Part shown: positions 6,307 through 11,911 of the stretch, one piece after another
Position numbering within the stretch: position 1 is the stretch's first letter
How the letters are laid out: the number at the start of each line of letters is the position of its first letter
Origin: SKPH01 sp051748565
Lineage (GTDB): Bacteria; Bacillota; Dethiobacteria; DTU022
NCBI GenBank assembly: GCA_051748565.1
Contig: JBNJHN010000061.1
Location: 1 to 11,911, forward strand
Reading direction: 5' to 3'
Length of the DNA: 11,911 nucleotides
Notes under the pieces: generated by a model
The model's input: only the letters and a program-made list of their open reading frames with translations
What the model was told of the DNA's origin: nothing
Databases searched by the model: none
Position numbers and translations under genes: made by a program

Positions 6307-7641
6307 ATGCAGGAAGAGAAAAAACTGCGCAAGGAAATTAGTTTTATCGGTCTCCTGGCCATGTCTGTCGGTGGCAATATTGGTGGTGCACTTTTCTCGC
6401 TTACCAATATCGCCGGCTCCCTTGCCGGCCCGGCCCTTCCCCTGGCAATGCTTATTTCGGCCTTTCCGGTTTTGCTGGCAGTAATTCCTATAAGCGTGCT
6501 TTCATCGGCCTGGCCGACAACCAGCGGTACGTATCGCTATGCCCAGCTTTTTAATCCAAAACTTGCTTTCATTATAATGCTTTCGCTGGCAGCCTGTGCC
6601 GCTATCGGGGGCCAACCCCTCTTCGCCCTGACATTCGGTCTCTTCCTTGGTGAAATTATTCCTGTATCTCCCGTGCTGGCCGGCGTACTTTTATTGATCA
6701 CTTTTTACCTGATCAACCTATTAGGTATCAAGCTGACTGTGCGGATCCAAATCGTGCTATTTTTTGTGCTGGTTATGTCTCTGCTCATGTATGTTGCATT
6801 AGGCACAACCAGCATATCGACCGGTAATTTTAGCGGCTTTTTTGCCACCGGCATTGGCGGCCTGATCGCTGCAGCGGGGATTTTATTTACTTTCTGTGCA
6901 GGTGGTTTACTGATTATCGATGTCGGAAACGAGGTGAAAGGCGGCGAAAATGCCTACCCGAAAGCCCTTTTATTGGGGATCATCATTGCCCTGGCCCTTT
7001 ATGTTACAATTCACATCATTACAATCGGGGTCTTTGACTGGAGAGCACTCGAGGGTACTACTTTGTTTGATGTGGCTGCAGTCTTCATGGGCAGTGGTGC
7101 CCTGATCGTTTTTATCATCGGCGGGGCTCTTGTTGCCACTGCGACTACAGTAAATATCCTTTTTACCTATATTCCCCGTGGCTTGCTGGTTGTCTCATCT
7201 GAAGGCCTTCTGCCGGAATTTCTGGGCAAGGTTAACAGCCGGTTCGGCACACCCCACTGGGCTTTGACCGTAACCTGCCTGGTTGCAGTAATTTCCATTA
7301 TCGTCATTCCGTCGCTTATTTTCTTCGGAGCTATGCTGAATTTTGGGCTGATCCTGGCTATTGCCACCATTTGCCTGGCCGGCGCTTCGCTGCCTAAGAA
7401 ATATCCGACCCTTTACGAAAGGGCAAATCCAAAATTTTCGCCACGGCTGCTTAAGATTGTTACCACCCTGATTGTGGGCATATGCGCTTTGATCTTTCTC
7501 TTCCTGGCGGTAGCTATACCCCAATCGGCATTAATCTATGCCGGTTTAGTGGTTGTTATTTTCCTGGTTTCATTAGCCCATAAAAATACGTTTAGGGAAA
7601 TAGCTCAGATGCAGAGGGAGGAAAAACTACCCGACCAATGA
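6307..7641 (+). CDS. APC-superfamily amino acid/polyamine permease
   Basis: A 444-residue integral membrane protein of the amino acid-polyamine-organocation family, with about 12 membrane spans. Family marks are GGNIGGALF in span 1 (22-30), the span-6/loop segment DVGNEVKGGENAYPKA (205-220), and the cytoplasmic loop RGLLVVSSEGLLPEFLGKVN (291-310) followed by RFGTP. It should be a secondary transporter taking up or exchanging an amino acid or related amine. The substrate cannot be read from the sequence; closeness to the pot operon makes amine-related cargo plausible but not proven. ATG 6307 is chosen because AAGGGG lies eight bases before it; an upstream TTG at 6220 has no ribosome binding site and would add a non-hydrophobic tail. 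A TATAAT at 6215-6220 may allow separate transcription from potC, 104 bases upstream. Confidence 0.88.
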   Translation: MQEEKKLRKEISFIGLLAMSVGGNIGGALFSLTNIAGSLAGPALPLAMLISAFPVLLAVIPISVLSSAWPTTSGTYRYAQLFNPKLAFIIMLSLAACAAIGGQPLFALTFGLFLGEIIPVSPVLAGVLLLITFYLINLLGIKLTVRIQIVLFFVLVMSLLMYVALGTTSISTGNFSGFFATGIGGLIAAAGILFTFCAGGLLIIDVGNEVKGGENAYPKALLLGIIIALALYVTIHIITIGVFDWRALEGTTLFDVAAVFMGSGALIVFIIGGALVATATTVNILFTYIPRGLLVVSSEGLLPEFLGKVNSRFGTPHWALTVTCLVAVISIIVIPSLIFFGAMLNFGLILAIATICLAGASLPKKYPTLYERANPKFSPRLLKIVTTLIVGICALIFLFLAVAIPQSALIYAGLVVVIFLVSLAHKNTFREIAQMQREEKLPDQ

Positions 7642-7656
7642 GAGGGCTTTTCTGGC

Positions 7657-8916
7657 TTAGTAAAAACCGTGCTCCCGGGCGGTTTTGTAAATAGCCCAGA
7701 TTTTTTCAGGCGGGATTTCTTCCTGGATATCATGGATCGGACAGAAAATGTAACCGCCGCCGGGTTTAAAAATATCGATCATCTCGCACACTTCGCCGGC
7801 TACTGCAGCCGGCGAGCCTTTTATCAGGGTGGTCTGGGTACGGACCCCACCACCCCAGAAGGTAATTTCCCGGCCAAATTCTTTTTTCAGCCAGGCCGGA
7901 TCCATCCCCGCAGCAGTAACCTGGACAGGATTCAGGGCATCTATTCCGGCCTCAATAAAATCAGGGATATAAGGGGCTACTGCCCCGCATGAATGCAGTA
8001 AAGTTTTCAGATGGGGAGCATTATTTTTAACTGCGCGGCAAACCCTGATCAGGTAGGGTTTAAAAAGCTCGCGGAACATTTCAAGCGACATCTGGGGCCC
8101 GTTTTGGAAGCCGTAATCGTCACCCATCATAATCACATCAATATATGGCCCCAAAACTTTCAGGTATTTTTCGAGACGCTCAATACAGGTCAAAGTCAGA
8201 AACTCCAGCCAGCTATGGATTAGATCCGGCTTGGAAACCATAAAAATGAAAAACTTTTCGTAGCCAAAAAGTTCCTGGCCGATCTGGTAGAGAGAAAAAA
8301 ACAGGGGTCCGCCGGTAGCGACAACCGCATAGTCGGTTTCGGTATGCATTCTGCGAGCATTTTGGCTTAATATTTTTATTTCTTCGTCGGATATGGAAAA
8401 GGCACCACTCTGTCTCAGAAAAGGCTTGATCTCTTCAAGCTGGGACAGCTCTTCAATGAAGCTTAGCGGCCTGCTGGTCATGTTGAAATGATGGCCCTGA
8501 GCGGGCATGGAGAGGGTCGCCAATCCACCGAGCAGTGACATTTCCAGGGAACCGTCTTCCTTTTTTTCCGGCTTGAAGCCGCCCGGCACCATGCAGGTGG
8601 AACCGTCTTTAAGTGTCCACTGCTGCCAGTTATCGGCCGACACACCAAAATTATAATATCGGGTAAGGGGAAGCAGATCACCGCCAATTGTTTTAAGTAC
8701 TTCCAGGCCTTCCTCCAAATCGGGTGAGGCAAGCATTGGAATGGGATCGCGCATGTATGTTACAGTATCTATACCGAGATAATTTTTAAGGCGGTTATAG
8801 GCCAGCACGTTAATCCCGCTGTTATGGGTGGAAGCAAAATCAATCGGAACCCGGTCGGGTTCGCGATGCTCGAAAGCTGTCAGGACTCTTTCACGAGAAG
8901 ACATTGATTCAGCCAA
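7657..8916 (-). CDS. URO-D superfamily protein, probable corrinoid-dependent methyltransferase relative
   Basis: A 419-residue cytoplasmic TIM-barrel protein of the uroporphyrinogen decarboxylase superfamily. The N-terminal REPDRVPIDF (18-27) is typical. LHSCGAV (307-313) supplies the His-x-Cys pair (His308, Cys310) that binds zinc in the MtaA/MtbA/CmuA methyltransferases, and Cys392 (IFCPIHDIQ) is a candidate third ligand. MGDDYG (264-269) and WGGGVRTQTTL (354-364) are typical of the methyltransferase-like branch. It is longer than true HemE (about 350) and has no heme genes nearby, so methyl transfer involving a corrinoid protein is more likely than heme synthesis. No corrinoid protein or activating enzyme is in the window. 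The TTG at 8916 is preferred as the start because GGGAGG sits eight bases upstream; ATG 8904 would be about 20 bases away. Last in a three-gene minus-strand cluster. Confidence 0.83.
   Translation of the reverse strand: MAESMSSRERVLTAFEHREPDRVPIDFASTHNSGINVLAYNRLKNYLGIDTVTYMRDPIPMLASPDLEEGLEVLKTIGGDLLPLTRYYNFGVSADNWQQWTLKDGSTCMVPGGFKPEKKEDGSLEMSLLGGLATLSMPAQGHHFNMTSRPLSFIEELSQLEEIKPFLRQSGAFSISDEEIKILSQNARRMHTETDYAVVATGGPLFFSLYQIGQELFGYEKFFIFMVSKPDLIHSWLEFLTLTCIERLEKYLKVLGPYIDVIMMGDDYGFQNGPQMSLEMFRELFKPYLIRVCRAVKNNAPHLKTLLHSCGAVAPYIPDFIEAGIDALNPVQVTAAGMDPAWLKKEFGREITFWGGGVRTQTTLIKGSPAAVAGEVCEMIDIFKPGGGYIFCPIHDIQEEIPPEKIWAIYKTAREHGFY
7663..7686 (+). terminator. Possible terminator between convergent genes
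   Basis: AAAACCG (7663-7669) and CGGTTTT (7680-7686) form a 7-bp stem with a 10-base GC-rich loop, 21 bases after the permease stop. The A- and T-rich arms could serve either strand, but the structure lies inside the last codons of the convergent methyltransferase gene, so it would mainly stop plus-strand transcripts. Confidence 0.4.
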
Positions 8917-8973
8917 TCCATTTTCCTCCCTGGCTTTGTTTGATTCCCGACCGTCATTTTAAAGCGCAGGTTC

Positions 8974-8991
8974 ATGACCCCAGATGGTCAT
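8974..8991. other. Short inverted repeat upstream of the methyltransferase gene
   Basis: ATGACC (8974-8979) and GGTCAT (8986-8991) flank a 6-base spacer in the 93-base gap between the oxidoreductase and methyltransferase genes. No T-run follows on either strand, so it may be a protein-binding site rather than a terminator, or chance. Confidence 0.25.
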
Positions 8992-9009
8992 TAATCTCTG
9001 ACTGTGAAA

Positions 9010-9612
9010 TTACTCCGGCGGGAAAACCTGGTTAATCATTTGCTTAACTTCTTCCAGCCATAATTCTCTTTCTTCCAATGTGCTGGTTATAATAATGCCA
9101 AACATGCGGCGGTAAAAATTTTCTACACCGCAAAAATCAAATATGCAATCTTTCCAGATCGTTTCCAGGGGATCGCCAAATCTTTTAATTTCCCTTTCCA
9201 TTGGAGTATTACAGGTGTTTAAGACGATGGCCGATTTAGCCTTTAGCAGGCCGATGGGTATTCCTTCCCCTATATCACCTTCCAGGAACCTGTAGGCTAC
9301 CCCCGGCCTGATCACCCTGTCCACCCAGCCTTTCAGGATTGCGGGAGGCTGCCCCCACCAGTTGGGGTGAATAATGATAATCCCATCCGCCTTACTGATT
9401 TCTGAGCAGTGACGTTCAATCTCTTCCGGCAGAGCCGCATCTTCGGGTATTTCCTCCAGGGAAATGATTGGATCGAAATTCTCAGCATAGAGGTCATGGA
9501 AGAATATCTCGTGCCCATTTTTGCCAAGGATCCCGACCACAACCCGTGCTATGGCATGATTAAAGCTCTCTCCACCAGGATGGGGATGGGCTAAAATAAC
9601 CGATATTTTCAT
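9010..9612 (-). CDS. NAD(P)H oxidoreductase, flavodoxin-like fold (NQO/KefF/MdaB type)
   Basis: A 200-residue cytoplasmic flavoprotein of the flavodoxin_2 family, which reduces quinones or similar acceptors with NAD(P)H. The N-terminal strand and flavin phosphate loop read ILAHPHPGGESFN (6-18). The family hallmark HPNWWGQPPAILKGWVDRV spans 82-100, followed by GVAYRF (104-109). LNTCNTP (131-137) aligns with the usual segment after strand 4. Length fits the short KefF/YrkL branch. ATG 9612 is chosen because GGAGGA lies about nine bases upstream; an earlier ATG at 9639 has a poor site and would place the good one inside the gene. It lies 86 bases after the racemase gene and 93 before the methyltransferase, probably in one transcript. 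The physiological acceptor is unknown. Confidence 0.87.
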   Translation of the reverse strand: MKISVILAHPHPGGESFNHAIARVVVGILGKNGHEIFFHDLYAENFDPIISLEEIPEDAALPEEIERHCSEISKADGIIIIHPNWWGQPPAILKGWVDRVIRPGVAYRFLEGDIGEGIPIGLLKAKSAIVLNTCNTPMEREIKRFGDPLETIWKDCIFDFCGVENFYRRMFGIIITSTLEERELWLEEVKQMINQVFPPE

Positions 9613-9698
9613 ATTTGTTCTTCCTCCATTTTCTTTCATCTTTTCTGGTAATCAACTTTTAGAGAGCGAAGAAGCTCTTGCTGCTTCTGTTTCTTAAT

Positions 9699-10394
9699 CT
9701 AATAATCGAGAGCCCATTCCACCGCTTTTAGGGCATGGATTGCAGTCGTGTCAAACAATGGGACAGTTGAATCGGCCGGACAAATGAGCATTGAAATTTC
9801 GGTGCAGCCCAGGACCATACCCTGTGCGCCCCTGTCGGCCAGTCTCTGGATGATCCGGCAGTATTCCTGGCGCGACTGTTCGAGCACTTTGCCCTGGCAT
9901 AGTTCATCAAAAATTACCCTGTGCAGGGTCAAACGGTCTGCTTCCGGCGGGATCAGAACATCGATGGAATGGCCTTTACAGAGCCGATCTTTGAAGAATT
10001 CTTCTTCCATGGTAAAGAGGGTTCCCAGCAAACCAACTGTATTCAAACCGCTCTGCTTTATTGCCTCTGCCGTCGGGTCGGCGATATGCAGCAGGGGAAC
10101 ATCCACCGCACTCTCTACCGCCGGCGATATCTTATGCATGGTATTTGTGCAGATCACGATAAAATCAGCTCCGGAGGCGCTCAGCAGGCGGGCGGCTTTT
10201 ACCATTTCCTGCTCTGCTGCAGGCCAGGCTCCTACCCGCTGCATTTTTGCGATTTCGTCAAAGTTAAAGCTGTAGAGAATAATCTTTGCAGAATTTAATC
10301 CCCCCAGCTTATCCTTGACTGCTTCATTAATGATCCGGTAGTAGACTGCAGTAGACTCCCAGCTCATTCCGCCGATCAATCCGATGGTTTTCAT
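9699..10394 (-). CDS. Aspartate/glutamate racemase family protein
   Basis: The 231-residue protein belongs to the cofactor-independent Asp/Glu racemase superfamily, closest in layout to YgeA-type broad-specificity amino acid racemases. The N-terminus MKTIGLIGGMSWESTAVYYR is diagnostic. The two catalytic cysteines are visible: Cys82 in ICTNTMH (81-87) and Cys197 in GCTEI (196-200). These remove and return the alpha proton from opposite faces. Both are present, so the enzyme should be active. AGGTGAG a few bases before the ATG supports the start at 10394. It is first in a minus-strand group of three genes and divergent from the stress protein gene. Whether it acts on aspartate, glutamate or another amino acid cannot be told; link to the flavoprotein and methyltransferase is only positional. 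Confidence 0.9.
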   Translation of the reverse strand: MKTIGLIGGMSWESTAVYYRIINEAVKDKLGGLNSAKIILYSFNFDEIAKMQRVGAWPAAEQEMVKAARLLSASGADFIVICTNTMHKISPAVESAVDVPLLHIADPTAEAIKQSGLNTVGLLGTLFTMEEEFFKDRLCKGHSIDVLIPPEADRLTLHRVIFDELCQGKVLEQSRQEYCRIIQRLADRGAQGMVLGCTEISMLICPADSTVPLFDTTAIHALKAVEWALDY

Positions 10395-10471
10395 ATTCTC
10401 ACCTGATCTTTATTAAAGTTTATAAAACTTATCCGGTACCTTTTATTCTCCATAACAAGAATCAGTCCTCT

Positions 10472-10506
10472 TATATTCCTTCGCAAAAAAAATGAAAAGG
10501 AATATA
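10472..10506. promoter_or_regulatory. Perfect 10-bp inverted repeat in the racemase/stress-protein divergent promoter region
   Basis: TATATTCCTT (10472-10481) and AAGGAATATA (10497-10506) are perfect inverted copies with a 15-base A-rich spacer, in the 165-base gap between the two divergent genes. The centre-to-centre distance of 25 bases places both half-sites on nearly the same DNA face less than three turns apart, compatible with a dimeric regulator. It lacks a T-run for termination on the plus strand. An AT-rich stretch downstream (10501-10540) could hold the stress-protein promoter. Confidence 0.5.
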
Positions 10507-10559
10507 TATTTAATTGTCGAAATGTTATTACATTACAAGTCAAGGGGGTAGTAGCCGAA

Positions 10560-10985
10560 ATGGAAAGGATTCTGGTGGCTGTTGATAATTCTGATCATTC
10601 TCAAAAAGTTTTGGCGGAGGCTGCAAAATTTGCTGCAGCTCTGGATGCGGAAGTGGAACTTCTTACCGTTTGTTTGGATTTTCCAAGCAAAACTCCCCAA
10701 CTTGCTCTTACCGATTTAGGAGCAATTAGCACGTTTAGTGAAGATACTATTAATGAAAACCTTGGGAAAGCGGCTGAAAAGTTCAGGGAAAAAGGTATTG
10801 CAGTAAAGACCATTGTAGAAAAGGGCCATCCGGCACATGTTATTTGCGACTATGTTAAGAAAGGTAATTACTCTTATGTTGTAATTGGCAACCGGGGTTT
10901 GGGTGGCCTTTCAGAATTTATGCTTGGCAGCATCAGCAGCCGGGTTGCCAACTGTGCCGAAACAGCAATTATCATAATTAAGTAA
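10560..10985 (+). CDS. Universal stress protein, UspA family, ATP-binding type
   Basis: A 141-residue single-domain cytoplasmic protein with the alpha/beta UspA fold. It opens with ERILVAVDNSDHS, giving Val8 and Asp9 at the nucleotide pocket. The ATP-binding signature G-2x-G-9x-G-S is complete: Gly110, Gly113, Gly123, Ser124 within GNRGLGGLSEFMLGS. The protein therefore belongs to the nucleotide-binding class rather than the non-binding UspA class. Such proteins help survival under starvation or redox stress, often as dimers. AAGGGGG lies 12 bases before the ATG. The phosphodiesterase gene follows by 13 bases, so the two are probably one operon. Confidence 0.93.
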   Translation: MERILVAVDNSDHSQKVLAEAAKFAAALDAEVELLTVCLDFPSKTPQLALTDLGAISTFSEDTINENLGKAAEKFREKGIAVKTIVEKGHPAHVICDYVKKGNYSYVVIGNRGLGGLSEFMLGSISSRVANCAETAIIIIK

Positions 10986-11001
10986 GGAACTGATTCTTAT
11001 T
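10984..11001 (+). promoter_or_regulatory. Ribosome binding site and probable ATT start of the phosphodiesterase gene
   Basis: AAGGAA (10984-10989), overlapping the stress-protein stop, sits nine bases before ATT 10999. The frame is open from 10978 and has no ATG, GTG or TTG before GTG 11110, which lies beyond the catalytic HRG motif. CTG 10990 and ATT 10993 are alternatives but sit too close to the AAGGAA. Confidence 0.5.
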
Positions 11002-11721
11002 CGCCCTCTTAACATAGCCCATCGAGGGGCTTCTTCACTCGCTCCGGAGAATACTTTTGCTGCATTCGACAAGGCGTTCGAAATTGGCGCTGACGGTATA
11101 GAGTTTGATGTGCGGCTCAGTAAAGATAATGTGCCGGTAATTATTCACGATGAACACCTTGACAGGACTACCAAGGGTCGGGGCAGGGTCAAGGACTTTA
11201 CCCTGGCTGAACTTAAAAAACATGATGCCGGTTCATGGTTTGATCCGCAATTCTGTGATCAGAATATACCTGCCCTTGAAGAGTTATTTGCCCGCTATAA
11301 GGACAGCGGGCTGCTTTTTAATATTGAACTTAAAAATGAAGTTGCCACTTGCCCGGGAATTGAAGAATCGGTCTTGTGGTGTATCAGCAGGTTTAAAATT
11401 GAGGAAAGCGTTATTATCTCGTCATTCAATCAGGAAAGCCTGGCAATTTGCCGCAAGCTTAATCCGAATATCCGAACCGGCCTGCTCTATTATGAAAATA
11501 TAAAAGAACCGTGGCATATTGCCAGGTCACTGGGCTGCTACTCGGTGCATCCGCTTTTTTATTACCTTCAGTTTGCTGAAATAATGGCCGGCTTTAAAAA
11601 ACATAACCTTCCTCTTTACCCCTGGACAGTAAACGATTCCAAACAAATGAAGATTTTTGCCGATGCTGGACTCGAAGGAATCATTACCGACTACCCTCAG
11701 GAACTAAAGAAAATCCTCTGA
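10999..11721 (+). CDS. Glycerophosphodiester phosphodiesterase, likely ATT start
   Basis: From ATT 10999 the protein has 240 residues, the usual length of cytosolic UgpQ-type enzymes, which split glycerophosphodiesters into glycerol-3-phosphate and an alcohol. All catalytic marks are present: IAHRGA (6-11) with His8 and Arg9, APENTFAAF (15-23), metal ligands Glu35 and Asp37 in GIEFDVR, general acid His50 in IIHDEHLDRTT, and Glu110/Lys112 in FNIELKNE. The C-terminal WTVND and GIITDYP segments complete the TIM barrel. No signal peptide is present. A start at GTG 11110 would give only 203 residues and delete His8, Arg9, Glu35 and Asp37, so it can be excluded for an active enzyme. The gene is 13 bases after the stress-protein gene. 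REP-like repeats begin two bases after its stop. Confidence 0.9.
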   Translation: MRPLNIAHRGASSLAPENTFAAFDKAFEIGADGIEFDVRLSKDNVPVIIHDEHLDRTTKGRGRVKDFTLAELKKHDAGSWFDPQFCDQNIPALEELFARYKDSGLLFNIELKNEVATCPGIEESVLWCISRFKIEESVIISSFNQESLAICRKLNPNIRTGLLYYENIKEPWHIARSLGCYSVHPLFYYLQFAEIMAGFKKHNLPLYPWTVNDSKQMKIFADAGLEGIITDYPQELKKIL

Positions 11722-11722
11722 A

Positions 11723-11859
11723 GAACGGGGACGAAGCACGGGGACGGAGTTGTTGCTTCACATCCTCCAAAGAAGCACGGGGACGGAGTTGTTGCTTCAC
11801 ATCCTCCAAATAGCAGAAGCACGGGGACGGAGTTGTTGCTTCACATCCTCCAAATAGCA
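11723..11859. repeat. Tandem REP-like palindromic repeat array
   Basis: Three identical 39-base units lie at 11733-11771, 11772-11810 and 11816-11854. The second and third are each followed by TAGCA. A partial copy (GAACGGGGAC, 11723-11732) precedes them. Each unit contains an imperfect palindrome with GAAGCA and TGCTTC arms around a 15-base core that includes GGGGACGG, followed by CACATCCTCCAAA. On the minus strand the latter part encodes the last residues (IWRM) and stop of the adjacent truncated gene, so the array is a duplication of a gene 3' end plus a palindrome. Repeats with a GGGGACGG core are, from memory, common in clostridial genomes and resemble REP elements mobilised by RAYT (Y1) transposases. 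The array may also help terminate the phosphodiesterase transcript. Confidence 0.88.
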
Positions 11860-11911
11860 TTTGGGCTTATCCCAATAACTCTGGCCAACTGCCTTGCCGA
11901 AACATCCTCCA
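11841..11911 (-). CDS. C-terminal end of a helix-turn-helix protein, possibly a REP-associated transposase (partial)
   Basis: The minus strand is open from the window edge to TGA at 11843-11841, giving 22 residues: EDVSARQLARV then IGISPNAIWRM. The pattern, a helix, a glycine turn (VIGIS) and a second helix (PNAIW), is that of a DNA-binding helix-turn-helix. The stop codon lies inside the third copy of the adjacent REP-like repeat. REP-associated tyrosine transposases are usually bordered by such palindromes, and some carry a short C-terminal helix-turn-helix, so a RAYT-type protein is a reasonable guess. The sequence seen is too short to prove the family; an ordinary regulator is possible. 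Confidence 0.5.
   Translation of the reverse strand, partial: EDVSARQLARVIGISPNAIWRM

Noticed and set aside
7657..8916. True uroporphyrinogen decarboxylase (HemE)
   Set aside because: The protein is too long, carries the HxC motif and GGGVRTQTTL of the methyltransferase-like branch, and has no heme genes around it.
9663..9678. Hairpin AGAGC/GCTCT between racemase and oxidoreductase genes
   Set aside because: Only five base pairs and no T-run on the minus strand; likely chance.
11110..11721. GTG 11110 as the phosphodiesterase start
   Set aside because: It deletes the catalytic His8/Arg9 and the Glu35/Asp37 metal ligands, all intact upstream in the same frame.
11723..11859. CRISPR array
   Set aside because: The 39-base units are contiguous or separated by only five identical bases, with no variable spacers and no cas genes.

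Overview
The window looks like chromosomal DNA from an anaerobic, Gram-positive-type bacterium, most likely a clostridial or syntrophic member of the Bacillota. This is inferred from strong GGAGG-type ribosome binding sites, moderate GC content, a non-cellulosomal dockerin protein, a lipoprotein-type solute receptor, a corrinoid-type methyltransferase relative and GGGGACGG-containing repeats. No RNA gene, ribosomal gene or CRISPR array was seen, and the species cannot be named from the sequence alone.

Layout. 1-588 (minus, cut by the window edge): secreted protein with a signal peptide, a dockerin pair and the start of a NamZ-type (DUF1343) muramidase domain. 855-1520 (+): short-chain dehydrogenase-like protein without the usual catalytic Tyr. 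1674-1886 (+): small protein with four CxxC pairs, followed by a clear intrinsic terminator. 1953-2258: long gene-poor leader. 2259-6202 (+): complete polyamine ABC importer operon in the order potD-potA-potB-potC. 6307-7641 (+): APC-family permease. 7657-10394: three minus-strand genes, in transcription order an Asp/Glu racemase-like protein, a flavodoxin-fold NAD(P)H oxidoreductase and a URO-D-superfamily methyltransferase. 10560-11721 (+): universal stress protein followed by a glycerophosphodiester phosphodiesterase. 11723-11911: a tandem REP-like palindromic repeat array fused to the last codons of a truncated minus-strand helix-turn-helix protein.

How the genes fit together. The pot operon and the adjacent permease form a block for import of organic cations or amino acids. 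The convergent minus-strand genes suggest redox and one-carbon or amino-acid chemistry, but no shared substrate can be proven. The stress protein and phosphodiesterase look co-transcribed and are divergent from the racemase operon, with a perfect 10-bp inverted repeat in the shared upstream region.

Most notable observations. (1) Two genes, potC and the glycerophosphodiesterase, have no ATG, GTG or TTG that would keep their essential N-termini. Each has an ATT codon placed correctly behind a purine-rich ribosome binding site, so use of AUU as a start codon is likely. (2) The right edge carries a triplication of a gene 3' end joined to a REP-like palindrome. (3) The dehydrogenase-like protein has His at the catalytic Tyr position. 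(4) A dockerin is joined to a NamZ-type domain. I found no convincing wholly new multi-gene system.
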